From: Ramlibacter sp. | Lineage (GTDB): Bacteria; Pseudomonadota; Gammaproteobacteria; Burkholderiales; Burkholderiaceae_C | DNA length: 64,000 bases | Reading direction: 5' to 3' | NCBI GenBank assembly: GCA_019635435.1 | Contig: JAHBZM010000001.1 | Location: forward strand, 62,001 to 126,000 | In this document: piece by piece, positions 33,857 to 42,437 of the stretch | How the letters are laid out: each line of letters opens with the position of its first letter | How positions within the stretch are numbered: position 1 is the stretch's first letter | The notes under the pieces: generated by a model | Seen by the model: only the letters and a program-made list of their open reading frames with translations | Database searches by the model: none | Told to the model about the DNA's origin: nothing | Translations under genes and position numbers: made by a program

Positions 33857-34206
33857 GGTGGGAAACGCGTGCAGTCGTATATCCGGCATCTGAGCTCGGC
33901 TCGCACGGGCCCGTGCCGATATGGAGTCTGCTCACACGGCGCCAACCCTTGCAAACGTCGAATCTAGCCACCGCACGGCCTTAGCCCTCCTGATCTACCA
34001 AGCCCCCGCAGGCGCGCCGGGTGGCCATGCCCGGGCGGAGCGGAGGATTCGCGCTGCGTACATGCGTTGCGCGTGCAGGCCGTGGGGGCAGCGCCAGCCA
34101 GGCTGGTGCGCTGCATGAACATCTGCGCGAGCTCGTAGCGCAGAACGGGCATGGGCGGCCGGTGCGCTGGCCGGCCGTTTGGCTTGTGGCGATGGCTTTG
34201 CGGGGG
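33857..34206. other. Gene-free stretch between cassette array and nitroreductase
   Basis: I see no convincing gene. A second motif CGCCAACCCTTGCAA at 33941 echoes the GCCCAACCCTTCGAA at 33796 and may be a decayed attC half. A short minus-strand frame at 33964-34152 has ELAQMFMQR, vaguely like the end of the neighbouring nitroreductase, and is probably junk or a remnant. Confidence 0.4.
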
Positions 34207-34232
34207 CCCTTCGACGAGCTCAGGGTGAACGG
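34207..34232. repeat. Half-copy of TGAGCT-type palindromic element
   Basis: CCCTTCGACGAGCTCAGGGT followed by GAACGG matches one arm of the palindrome inserted in ltaE (7310-7369). It ends 2 bp before the stop codon of the minus-strand nitroreductase gene. Confidence 0.7.
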
Positions 34233-34234
34233 TT

Positions 34235-35425
34235 CTACACGACGAATGCAGTCAATGGCCTGCGCGGCGTGGCCGGGGCTGGTGTTGCGGTGTACCCCAG
34301 CCGGCAGAACATCTGCACCGTCTCATCGTCTGCAGACTTGGGCGCAGACCGCCCCAGCAGCAGCTGGTGCGCGCGCTCGTAGTGCGGCGCCATCTCGGGA
34401 AACTCCTGCAGCGCCTGGCTCATGGGGTGCATGCCCAGGCCCAGCGCGGTGGCCTGCAACTGCAGGCGCACGTAGGCGCGGCCTGCGTTGACCTGGTCGG
34501 CGCGGCGGTTGCGGCCAGTGCTGAGCCAGACAAAACCCATGGCGGTGCGGCTGTGGCCTTCAAACCGGGCCATCATGGTCTTGTAGGCCTCGCTGCCTTC
34601 GGCGGGCGGGTTCTTGCGGTCAAACATACCCAGGGCATCCACTGCGCGGATGAACGGGCTGTTCAAACTGATGCCGTCGCGGTGCTTCAGGATTTCATCA
34701 GGGCCCACACGGGTCAGGTGCACGCTCTCCATCACGGTGCGTGGCGTCAGCAGCTCCACCCGGGCGGATTGCCAGCACAGATCGCGCAACGGGCCCAGGG
34801 CAGCAGCGTCCACCGTGCCGCCGGCCTTGATGCCGCCAGTTCCAGCATTGCCACCATCTACCCCCGCCGTCAGCGCACGCAGCACATCAGCGGCCACCGG
34901 CCGCGCCGTGTCAAAGTCCGTCTTGGGTGTGTGGCGGTTCAGGATGTGCGCAAACAGCGGGTCGCGCGCCGCGCCGGGCTTGAGCGTGATGCGCGCAATG
35001 GGCCTGCGGTCCCAGTCCTTCAGGTTGGCGCCCAGCTCGCCCTGCGGCCACAGCGCCACATCGCTGGCCAGGCCCTGCTCGGCCAGTGCCATCACCAGCA
35101 GTTCCAGAAACGCACCGTGGCCGATCAATATTTGGCGGCCAAACGGGTCGGTGTGCGTCAGCACGCGTTCGCGGTCGGTGTACAGCGTGATGACGCCGGG
35201 CTCGCGCAGGTCCACCAGCCAGGGCTGCAGGTTGTGGGGGTTGGGCGCCGTGATGGCGTAGGCCACGGCACGGCGGCGCGGATCGGCTTCAGCGCCCGGC
35301 CCCTGCCAGGCCTGCACGGCTTCCTCGGGGTAGGCGGGCGACAGGGCGCAGGCCGTCACGCCCGCGCCGGTGGCCACGGCCACCACGCCCCCACCGGCCA
35401 GCCGGACAAAGTTGCGGCGATTCAT
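34235..35425 (-). CDS. Acg family FMN-binding oxidoreductase, Tat-exported
   Basis: A 396-residue nitroreductase-fold protein of the Acg family. It has a twin-arginine start MNRRNFVRLAGGGVVAV and a lipobox-like TACA near residue 26, so it is probably periplasmic and perhaps a lipoprotein. The FMN-region motifs APNPHNLQPW near 60 and NAGRAYVRLQLQATALGLGMHPMSQAL near 325 are present. Family members are thought to bind or sequester flavin. It overlaps the upstream NAD-binding gene by 4 bp, so the two are an operon. Confidence 0.88.
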   Translation of the reverse strand: MNRRNFVRLAGGGVVAVATGAGVTACALSPAYPEEAVQAWQGPGAEADPRRRAVAYAITAPNPHNLQPWLVDLREPGVITLYTDRERVLTHTDPFGRQILIGHGAFLELLVMALAEQGLASDVALWPQGELGANLKDWDRRPIARITLKPGAARDPLFAHILNRHTPKTDFDTARPVAADVLRALTAGVDGGNAGTGGIKAGGTVDAAALGPLRDLCWQSARVELLTPRTVMESVHLTRVGPDEILKHRDGISLNSPFIRAVDALGMFDRKNPPAEGSEAYKTMMARFEGHSRTAMGFVWLSTGRNRRADQVNAGRAYVRLQLQATALGLGMHPMSQALQEFPEMAPHYERAHQLLLGRSAPKSADDETVQMFCRLGYTATPAPATPRRPLTAFVV

Positions 35426-36453
35426 GATGCCACCCCGTCAAGCTGCAGGGCCGGTGCGCCCGCTGCCGGCAGGCGCTGCAGCAGGCCCAGGTCGGCCAGC
35501 GCCGCGCGCACGGCCTGCGGGAACGGCGTGTGGGGCTCGGGGCCCGCCAGCCGGGCCATGCGGGTGTTGACCAGCTGGTAAGGCGTGGTCCAGAGGTAGC
35601 GCATTTCACTGAGCGCGGCCAGCATGGGCATGAACAGGCCCAGCGCGCGGAACAGCGGCCACGAGACGGAGCTCACCTTGAGCTGGCCACCGGCCGGCAA
35701 CCAGCCCTGCTCGCGCGCCACGTCGGTCAGCGCACGGGCCCAGTCCTGGCCCGTGAGGTGGTAGCCGCCAAAGTGGAAGGTTTCAAAGGCCGGCAGGGCG
35801 TCGCGGCGTTCGGCCACCTGCACGAAGCTGCGGGCCATGTCGGGCAGGTAGGCCCAGGTGGTGGGCACATCAAGCGGGCCCGGGTAGGTCAGCTTGCCAC
35901 GGGGCAGGTCCTTGACCATGGCCTGGTCCAGCCAGGAGCCCTGGCCACTGCCAAAAAAGTCGCCGCCGCGGATGACCACGGCTTTCATGCGACCGTCATG
36001 CGTGGCCTGCAGGATCTGCTGTTCGCTGGCCTGCCGCAGCCGGCCCTTGAGGGTGCTGGGGATCTGCACCGTGTCCTCGCGCAGCTGCGCGGGCATGGTG
36101 GCGCCAAAGTTGTAGACGCTGGCGGGCAGCAGCAAGGTGGCGCGCAGCTCGCGGGTCACGTCAATGGCGGCCTGGGTCAGGGCCGGCACCTGGGTGCGCC
36201 AGGCCTTGTGGGTGTAGACCGGGCTCAGCGCCTGCACCACGACCGTGGCTCCCCGCGCGGCGCGGGCCAGGGTGGCGGTGTCGTGCGGGTCGGCGTGGAC
36301 CCACTGGACGCCGGGCTGTGCCGGGGCGCTGGCGCCAGGGCGCAGCTGGGCATGGACCTGCCAGCCGGCCTGGGCAAAGGCCCGCACGGCGGCGCTGCCA
36401 AAGCGCCCGCGGGCGCCGAGGACCAGCACGGAAGAAGGGGAAAGTCGGGACAT
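35422..36453 (-). CDS. NAD(P)-binding Rossmann-fold protein (SDR-like)
   Basis: A 343-residue atypical short-chain dehydrogenase/epimerase-like protein. The glycine motif VLVLGARGRFGSAAVRAF is near residue 10, and VHADPHDTATLARAARGATVVVQA is the next cofactor-binding segment. The ATG at 36453 has GGAG upstream. The longer in-frame extension runs into a regulatory dyad and is rejected. It is divergent from the LysR gene and coupled to the Acg protein. Substrate unknown. Confidence 0.85.
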   Translation of the reverse strand: MSRLSPSSVLVLGARGRFGSAAVRAFAQAGWQVHAQLRPGASAPAQPGVQWVHADPHDTATLARAARGATVVVQALSPVYTHKAWRTQVPALTQAAIDVTRELRATLLLPASVYNFGATMPAQLREDTVQIPSTLKGRLRQASEQQILQATHDGRMKAVVIRGGDFFGSGQGSWLDQAMVKDLPRGKLTYPGPLDVPTTWAYLPDMARSFVQVAERRDALPAFETFHFGGYHLTGQDWARALTDVAREQGWLPAGGQLKVSSVSWPLFRALGLFMPMLAALSEMRYLWTTPYQLVNTRMARLAGPEPHTPFPQAVRAALADLGLLQRLPAAGAPALQLDGVAS

Positions 36454-36487
36454 CGTGAGCTCCAGGAGTTGAAGGGGTGATGGCCCG

Positions 36488-36517
36488 ATTGTGGAAACCG
36501 CCGGGATATTCCACAAT
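36488..36517. promoter_or_regulatory. LysR operator dyad
   Basis: ATTGTGGAA and its exact complement TTCCACAAT are separated by 12 bp, centred between the divergent NAD-binding and LysR genes. It overlaps the GTG that an open frame would allow as LysR start, and so argues for a downstream start. Confidence 0.7.
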
Positions 36518-36547
36518 TACCTAACGATCCATAGCAGGTATTTGATT

Positions 36548-37432
36548 TTGAATAACACATTCGACTGGGGGCTGATCCGCTCCTTCCTCGCGGCCCTGGA
36601 CCAGGGCAGCCTGCTGGGCGCGGCGCGGGCGCTGGGCACCACCCAGCCCACCATTGGCCGCCACATTGCCGAGCTGGAGAGCCAGCTTGGCGCCGTGCTG
36701 TTCGAGCGCACCGGGCGCGGCCTGCTGCCCAGCGACCTCGCGCTGCGGCTGGCCGACTCGGCCCGCGCGATGGAAAGCAGCGCGCACCAGCTGGCGCGGC
36801 AGGCCTCGGGCGCCGAGACCGGGGTGTCGGGCACGGTGCGCATCACGGCCAGCCAGCCCATTGCCTGCTTTGTGATGCCCGCGGTGCTCGCCCAGATGCG
36901 GCTCGCACTGCCCGAGGTGCAGGTGGAACTGGTGGCCAGCAATGCCGTGAGCAACCTGCTGCGGCGCGAAGCCGACATTGCGCTGCGCATGATCCAGCCG
37001 GACCAGACCAGCCTGGTGGCCAAGCGCATTGCCAAGGTCACGATTGGCGCCTATGCCCACCGCGACTACCTGCGCCGGCGTGGCACGCCACGGCTGCCGC
37101 CCGACCTGCTGGGCCACGAACTGGTGGGCTCGGACCGCGACGAAACCCTGCTGCGCGGCTTTGCCAGCTTTGGCTACACCGTGGGGCCCGAGGCCTTTGC
37201 GCTGCGCACCGACGACCTGATCGCCTACTGGGAAGCGGTGCGCGCGGGGCTGGGCGTGGGCTTCATCGCCGACTACCTGGCGCGCACCGACAGCCAGATC
37301 GTGCCGGTGCTGCCCATGATCAAGGTGCCGCCGCTGCCGATCTGGCTCACCGTGCACCGCGAGATCCGCACCAACCGCCGCATTCGCGCGGTGTACGATT
37401 TCCTGAGCCAGGCGGTGCCCAAGGCTTTTTGA
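36548..37432 (+). CDS. LysR family transcriptional regulator
   Basis: A 294-residue regulator with HTH WGLIRSFLAALDQGSLLGAARALGTTQPTIGRHI. The start is uncertain. A GTG at 36491 would add 19 residues but lies inside the operator dyad. The TTG at 36548 has AGG 8 nt upstream and gives the usual short lead before the HTH; TTG 36542 is also possible. It probably controls the divergent NAD-binding/Acg operon. Confidence 0.88.
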   Translation: MNNTFDWGLIRSFLAALDQGSLLGAARALGTTQPTIGRHIAELESQLGAVLFERTGRGLLPSDLALRLADSARAMESSAHQLARQASGAETGVSGTVRITASQPIACFVMPAVLAQMRLALPEVQVELVASNAVSNLLRREADIALRMIQPDQTSLVAKRIAKVTIGAYAHRDYLRRRGTPRLPPDLLGHELVGSDRDETLLRGFASFGYTVGPEAFALRTDDLIAYWEAVRAGLGVGFIADYLARTDSQIVPVLPMIKVPPLPIWLTVHREIRTNRRIRAVYDFLSQAVPKAF

Positions 37433-37528
37433 AGCCACGCACGCCAGGGCGGCGCTCCAGGTGCATACCGGCGGCCCTGCAGCGCCATTTGACGTAAGAA
37501 CCCGACGGCCCGGCCGACGAAGGACACC

Positions 37529-39151
37529 ATGCTCGCCTACCTCAACACGCTCTACCCCGTGCGCTACACCGCTTTCGGCCTGTGCGCCTTCGGCCTGCTG
37601 CTCAGCCTGTTCAGCCTGCTGGCGTTCGGCGCGGGCTGGATCCCGCTGGTGCTGTTCGCCGCGCTGGTGGCCCTGGGGGTGTATGACCTGCGCCAGAGCC
37701 ACCGCTCGGTGCTGCGCAACTACCCGGTGATCGGCCACCTGCGCTACGTGCTGGAATACATCCGCCCCGAGATGCGGCAGTACTTCATCGAGAGCGACAA
37801 CGAGGCCGCGCCGTTCTCGCGCGCCCAGCGCTCACTGGTCTACCAGCGCGCCAAGGGCGAGCCCGACAACCGGCCCTTTGGCACCCAACTGGATGTGGGG
37901 GCCGAGGGCTATGAGTGGATCAACCACTCGGTGGCGCCCACGCGGCTGGCCACGCACGACTTCCGGGTGACCATCGGGCCCGGCACGGCCCAGCCCTACG
38001 AGGCCAGCGTGTTCAACATCTCGGCCATGAGCTTTGGCTCGCTCTCGGCCAACGCCATCCGCGCGCTCAACGCGGGCGCGCGGCGCGGCGGCTTCGCGCA
38101 CGACACGGGTGAGGGCTCGATCTCGGTGCACCACCGCGCCAACGGCGGCGACCTGATCTGGGAGATCGGCTCGGGCTACTTCGGCTGCTGCACCGACAAG
38201 GGCCTGTTCGACCCCGAACGCTTCACGGCCAACGCGCGCGACCCGCAGGTACGCATGATCGAGATCAAGCTCAGCCAGGGCGCCAAGCCCGGCCATGGCG
38301 GCGTGCTGCCGGGCCCCAAGGTCACGCCCGAGATCTCGATGGCGCGCGGCGTGCCCGTGGGTGTGGACTGCATCTCGCCGGCCGCGCACAGCGCCTTCAG
38401 CACGCCGGTGGAGTTGATGGCGTTCATTGCGCGGCTGCGCGAGCTGTCAGGCGGCAAGCCCACGGGTTTCAAGCTGTGCATCGGCCACCCCTGGGAATGG
38501 TTTGCCATGGTCAAGGCCATGCAGGCCACGGGCATCACGCCCGATTTCATCGTGGTCGATGGTGCCGAGGGCGGCACCGGCGCCGCGCCGCTGGAGTTCA
38601 CCAACCATGTGGGCTCGCCGCTGCAAGAGGGCCTGCTGCTGGTGCACAACACGCTCAAGGGCGTGGGCCTGCGCGACCGCATCCGGCTGGGCTGCGCGGG
38701 CAAGATCGTGAGCGCTTTTGACATGACCCGCGCCATGGCGCTGGGCGCCGACTGGTGCAACTCGGCGCGCGGCTTCATGTTCGCGCTGGGCTGCATCCAG
38801 GCCCAGACCTGCCACACCGGCCACTGCCCCACCGGCGTGACCACCCAGGACCCGAAGCGCCAGCAGGCGCTGGTGGTGCCCGACAAGGCCGAGCGCGTGT
38901 TCCAGTTCCACCAGCACACGCTCAAGGCCCTCAAGGAACTGGTGCAGGCCGCGGGCCTGGCGCACCCGAGCGACATCACGGCCCACCACATCGTGCGGCG
39001 CGTCAACGAGAACGAGGTGCGGCTGCTGGCCAACCTGGTGCCGCAGCTGGAAGACGGCGCGCTGCTCGACCGCGACGTGAGCGGCCTGCACAATGTCTTC
39101 AGGCTGTACTGGCCGAAAGCCCGGGCGGAGAGTTTTCTGCTACAGACTTGA
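37529..39151 (+). CDS. FMN-binding glutamate synthase family protein
   Basis: A 540-residue membrane-anchored homologue of the glutamate-synthase FMN domain. Two hydrophobic helices (about 12-32 and 33-52) precede the TIM barrel. It has FNISAMSFGSLSANAIRALN, VVDGAEGGTGAAP, and the 3Fe-4S cysteines in GCIQAQTCHTGHCPTG. The glutaminase and the GltD partner are absent, so the reaction may not be glutamate synthesis. The last 53 bp overlap the convergent PIN gene. Confidence 0.9.
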   Translation: MLAYLNTLYPVRYTAFGLCAFGLLLSLFSLLAFGAGWIPLVLFAALVALGVYDLRQSHRSVLRNYPVIGHLRYVLEYIRPEMRQYFIESDNEAAPFSRAQRSLVYQRAKGEPDNRPFGTQLDVGAEGYEWINHSVAPTRLATHDFRVTIGPGTAQPYEASVFNISAMSFGSLSANAIRALNAGARRGGFAHDTGEGSISVHHRANGGDLIWEIGSGYFGCCTDKGLFDPERFTANARDPQVRMIEIKLSQGAKPGHGGVLPGPKVTPEISMARGVPVGVDCISPAAHSAFSTPVELMAFIARLRELSGGKPTGFKLCIGHPWEWFAMVKAMQATGITPDFIVVDGAEGGTGAAPLEFTNHVGSPLQEGLLLVHNTLKGVGLRDRIRLGCAGKIVSAFDMTRAMALGADWCNSARGFMFALGCIQAQTCHTGHCPTGVTTQDPKRQQALVVPDKAERVFQFHQHTLKALKELVQAAGLAHPSDITAHHIVRRVNENEVRLLANLVPQLEDGALLDRDVSGLHNVFRLYWPKARAESFLLQT

Positions 39152-39566
39152 TAGCAGACTGCGCCCGCGCACCGCGGGCCAGCAGCCTTTTTGCCATGCA
39201 AAGCACGGCCCGGTCCTTGCTCAGCAGCAGGGCCTGGCGGGCCACGGCGAGGTCGATGAACTTCTGGTCATCGGCGTCCTTGCAGGCCACGTCGGCGCGC
39301 GGGGCGGCGTCGACCACCACGGCGTGGCGGTCGAACGCGGCCAGCACCTGCTGCGCATCCAGGCCGTAGAACGCCAGCCGCGGCACGATCTTGGGGTAGG
39401 CCAGCACGCGGGCCAGCTCGTCGCGCATGGCGGGCGTGGCCAGCCATTGCAGGGCGCCGGCGGCCAGGCCCTCCCGCAAGGGCTGCGCGGCCGCGTCGTC
39501 AAACACGAACGCGTCGAGCACGATGTTGGTGTCAAGAATGACGGGGCGGGCCAGCGGGCTTGTCAC
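39099..39566 (-). CDS. PIN domain protein (putative toxin component)
   Basis: A 155-residue PIN-fold RNase-like protein with the acidic residues VILDTNIVLDAF (Asp12), ATPAMRDELARVL, and ACKDADDQKFIDLA. Such proteins are often toxins of type II systems, but no antitoxin gene is adjacent. The start is GTG 39566, inside the upstream methyltransferase gene (35-bp overlap). The 3' end overlaps the convergent FMN gene, where a diverged GATAGC-containing repeat fragment appears to supply the C-terminus. Confidence 0.85.
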   Translation of the reverse strand: MTSPLARPVILDTNIVLDAFVFDDAAAQPLREGLAAGALQWLATPAMRDELARVLAYPKIVPRLAFYGLDAQQVLAAFDRHAVVVDAAPRADVACKDADDQKFIDLAVARQALLLSKDRAVLCMAKRLLARGARAQSAIKSVAENSPPGLSASTA

Positions 39567-40770
39567 GGGCGGAGCCTTTGACCATGTCGAAGCGGAACAG
39601 CCGGCACTCGATCGGGCCGTTCCACAGGGGCACGCGGCGCGATTCCTTCAGGCGCATGCGGCCGGGCAGCTTGAGGTCGGGCGTGAGCATCCAGGCGCTC
39701 CAGCCCGCGTAGTTCTTCTTCCAGTGGGTGGCCAACTGGCTGAAGAAGTCGCCCCCGTCGTCGGCCTGCGCCAGCTCGCGGCCCGTGGCGCGCTGGCCGG
39801 CGACCCCGCCGGCCTCGATGCGCTCGCCGTAGGGCGGGTTGAGCAGCATGACGCCGGGCGTTTCCGAAGGCGGCATCCGCTGCAGCGCATCACCCCCGCG
39901 GAACTGCACGGCCTGCGCCACGCCGGCGCGCTGCGCGTTGCGCTCGGCGAAATCAACCATGCGGTGCGCCACATCACTGCCAAATATGGCTGGAGTCCTT
40001 GCCAGGCGGGCACTTTCTGCTTCGCTTTTGATAGCAGACCAGACATGGGCCTGAAACGGCAGCATTTTCTCGAAGGCGAAGCGCCGCAGGCTGCCAGGCG
40101 CGATGTTGCAGGCGATCTGCGCGGCCTCGATGGCGATGGTGCCGCTGCCGCAGCAGGGGTCGTACAGCGGCACGGGCTCGTCGGCCAGGCCGTCCCAGCC
40201 GCTGGCCGCGATGATGGCGGCGGCCAGGGTTTCCTTGAGCGGCGCGTCGCCCTTGTCCTCGCGCCAGCCGCGCTTGAACAGTGGCTCGCCCGAGGTGTCG
40301 ATGTACAGCGTGGCCATGTCGGTGGTCAGGTGCGCGTACAGGCGGATGTCGGGCCACTGGGTGTTGACGTCGGGCCGCACGCCGCTCTTGTGGCGGAACC
40401 GGTCGGCCACGGCGTCCTTGATCTTGAGCGCTGCAAAGTTCAGGCTCTTGAGCGGGCTGTGCTGGGCCGTGACCTCGATCTTGAAGGTCTGGCGCGTGGT
40501 GAACCAGATTTCCCAGGCCACGGCGCTGGCGGCTTCGTACAGGTCGCGCTCGCTGCGGTAGGGCGTGTGCGACAGCTGCACCAGCACGCGCTGGGCCAGG
40601 CGGCTGTGCAGGTTCAGCTGCATGGCGTCGCGCCACGAGGCGCGCACCAGCACGCCGCCGCGCCCGCTCAGCAGGTCTTCACCGGCCAGGCCGGTGATGG
40701 CATGGACCTCGTCGGCCAGCAGGCCCTCAACGCCCGCGGCGCAGGGCAAAAACAACTGCAGCTGGTTCAA
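39532..40770 (-). CDS. THUMP domain class I SAM-dependent RNA methyltransferase (RlmL-like)
   Basis: A 412-residue enzyme with an N-terminal ferredoxin-like/THUMP region (residues 1-165) and a Rossmann methyltransferase core. Motif I is DPCCGSGTIAIEAA near 202 and motif IV is LLNPPYGER near 318, matching the N-terminal half of RlmL, which makes m2G2445 in 23S rRNA. The TTG start at 40770 overlaps the rpoN stop (TTGA), giving NQLQLFLPCAAGVE. Residues of about 250-270 (AIKSEAESARLARTPAIFGS) are from an in-frame dispersed repeat within the core. Confidence 0.9.
   Translation of the reverse strand: MNQLQLFLPCAAGVEGLLADEVHAITGLAGEDLLSGRGGVLVRASWRDAMQLNLHSRLAQRVLVQLSHTPYRSERDLYEAASAVAWEIWFTTRQTFKIEVTAQHSPLKSLNFAALKIKDAVADRFRHKSGVRPDVNTQWPDIRLYAHLTTDMATLYIDTSGEPLFKRGWREDKGDAPLKETLAAAIIAASGWDGLADEPVPLYDPCCGSGTIAIEAAQIACNIAPGSLRRFAFEKMLPFQAHVWSAIKSEAESARLARTPAIFGSDVAHRMVDFAERNAQRAGVAQAVQFRGGDALQRMPPSETPGVMLLNPPYGERIEAGGVAGQRATGRELAQADDGGDFFSQLATHWKKNYAGWSAWMLTPDLKLPGRMRLKESRRVPLWNGPIECRLFRFDMVKGSARDKPAGPPRHS
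39979..40036 (-). repeat. Dispersed repeat, copy 5 (inside methyltransferase)
   Basis: The minus strand reads GCTATCAAAAGCGAAGCAG, AAAGTGCCCGCC, AGGACTCCAGCC and ATATTTGGC. It is in frame, read as the Arg-Thr-Pro-Ala variant of the Trp-Thr-Pro frame. Confidence 0.7.
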
Positions 40771-42332
40771 AGTTCTTTTCTCAGGTTGGCCGGCGCGATG
40801 CGCAGGGCTTCGCGGTACTTGGCCACGGTGCGGCGCGCGCACTCGATGCCCTGCTCCTTGAGCATCTCGGAAATCTGGTTGTCGGACAGCGGCTTGCGGG
40901 CACTTTCACTGGCCACGAACTGCTTGATCAGCGCGCGCACGGCCGTGCTCGAGGCATTGCCGCCGGTTTCGGTGCCCAGCGCCGAGCCAAAGAAATACTT
41001 GAGCTCGAAGGTGCCGAAGGGCGTGGCCATGTACTTGGCGGTGGTCACGCGGCTGATGGTGGATTCATGCAGGCCCAGCTCGTCGGCGATCTCGCGCAGC
41101 ACCAGCGGGCGCATGGCCAGCTCGCCGTGCACGAAAAAGTTCTTCTGCCGCTCGACGATGGCGTTGCTCACGCGCAGGATGGTGTCAAAGCGCTGCTGGA
41201 TGTTCTTGATGAACCAGCGCGCCTCCTGCAGCCGCTGCTGCAGCGCCTGGTGGCCCTCGCCCTTGTGGGCCTTGAGCGCGCCGGCGTAGATGTCATGCAC
41301 GCGCAGGCGCGGCATCACGTCGCTGTTGAGCTGGACCCGAAAGCGCGCCTGGCCGCCGCGCCCGATCTGGGTCACGATCACGTCGGGCACCACGACGTTG
41401 CGCTCCACGTCCACGAAGCGCCGGCCGGGCTTGGGCTCCAGCCGCGCGATCAGGGCCATGGCGGCCTTGACCTGGGCCTCGGTGCAGGCGCTGACCTGCG
41501 ACAGGCGCTTGACGTCACGCCGGGCCAGCAGCTCCATGGGCTGGGCGCACAGCAGCAGCGCGGTGTCGCAGGCCTCGCTGCCCTCACCGCTGCCCTGCAG
41601 GGCCTTGAGCTGCAGCGTCAGGCATTCACCGAGCGTGCGCGCGCCCACGCCGGGCGGGTCCAGGTGGTGCAGCAGGCGCAGCGCCACGGTGAAGCGGTGC
41701 ACCAGCTCCTCGAGCTGCTCGTTGTCATGGCCGGCCAGGCTCATCGCCAGGGTCTCGATGGAGTCATCAAGGTAGCCGTCGTCGTTGAGCGACTCGATCA
41801 GGAAGCGCAGCGCCGCGTTGTCCTCGGCCGACAGGCGCAGCATCAGCACCTGCCGGTGCAGGTGCGACTGCAGCGACTCCTGGGTGCGCGCGAGTTCGGT
41901 CGCGTCCATCTCGCCGTCGTCGCCCAGGTTGTTGCGCCGGGCCGGCGCGTCGCCGCCCCACTCGCCGTCGTCGGGCACCATTTCCACGCTGCCGTCGCCA
42001 TCCCACAGCGGCTCGTCGGCCTCGGAACTGGCGCCGGGTTCGGCTTCGGCCGGGCTCTCGGTGCGCGTCTCCTCGACGCGCGGCGCGATGAAGTCAGGCG
42101 CGCTCTCGGTTTCGCGGTCGTCCTCGCGCACCGGGGCGTCCGCCTGCGCCAGGCCAAACTCCTCGCGCGGGGCCTCGTCCTGGGTGAGTTCGAGAAAGGG
42201 GTTGTCGTCCAGCATCTGGTCGACTTCCTGGCTCAGTTCCAGCGTGGACAGTTGCAGCAGGCGGATCGACTGCTGCAACTGGGGCGTCAGCGCCAGGTGC
42301 TGCGAGACCCGAAGGGAAAGGCCCTGCTTCAT
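40767..42332 (-). CDS. rpoN: RNA polymerase sigma-54 factor
   Basis: The alternative sigma factor that needs AAA+ activators, for nitrogen, motility and other genes. The 521-residue protein has a Gln-rich activator-interacting region (LTPQLQQSIRLLQLSTLEL, about 14-33), an acidic linker with many Glu/Asp up to 150, the core-binding domain, and the C-terminal RpoN box ARRTVAKYREAL. It belongs to the lptA-lptB-rpoN order typical of proteobacteria and is coupled downstream to the methyltransferase gene. Confidence 0.98.
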   Translation of the reverse strand: MKQGLSLRVSQHLALTPQLQQSIRLLQLSTLELSQEVDQMLDDNPFLELTQDEAPREEFGLAQADAPVREDDRETESAPDFIAPRVEETRTESPAEAEPGASSEADEPLWDGDGSVEMVPDDGEWGGDAPARRNNLGDDGEMDATELARTQESLQSHLHRQVLMLRLSAEDNAALRFLIESLNDDGYLDDSIETLAMSLAGHDNEQLEELVHRFTVALRLLHHLDPPGVGARTLGECLTLQLKALQGSGEGSEACDTALLLCAQPMELLARRDVKRLSQVSACTEAQVKAAMALIARLEPKPGRRFVDVERNVVVPDVIVTQIGRGGQARFRVQLNSDVMPRLRVHDIYAGALKAHKGEGHQALQQRLQEARWFIKNIQQRFDTILRVSNAIVERQKNFFVHGELAMRPLVLREIADELGLHESTISRVTTAKYMATPFGTFELKYFFGSALGTETGGNASSTAVRALIKQFVASESARKPLSDNQISEMLKEQGIECARRTVAKYREALRIAPANLRKEL

Positions 42333-42333
42333 C

Positions 42334-42407
42334 GTGCCCCCACGCTTGTCACTGCGTGTACTGCGCTGCCCCCCGAGGGGGCCCTCGCGCCTTGGGGCGG
42401 CCCGGCG
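42334..42407 (+). repeat. GC-rich double-hairpin repeat, copy B
   Basis: It begins GTGCCCCCACGCTTGTCACT and has CCCCC-GA-GGGGG and the CCTTGGGGCGGCCCGGCG end. It is more than 80 percent like copy A (18645) by eye. It lies just upstream of the rpoN start codon, in the lptB-rpoN gap. Confidence 0.8.
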
Positions 42408-42437
42408 TCGCTCAAGTCGTGTCCATCGGCCATTGCA

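Noticed and set aside
33964..34152. Minus-strand 62-codon frame beside the cassette array
   Set aside because: No start context or family; at best a faint resemblance to the nitroreductase C-terminus.
39099..39566. PIN protein as part of a complete toxin-antitoxin pair
   Set aside because: No small antitoxin gene is adjacent; the neighbour upstream is the methyltransferase.
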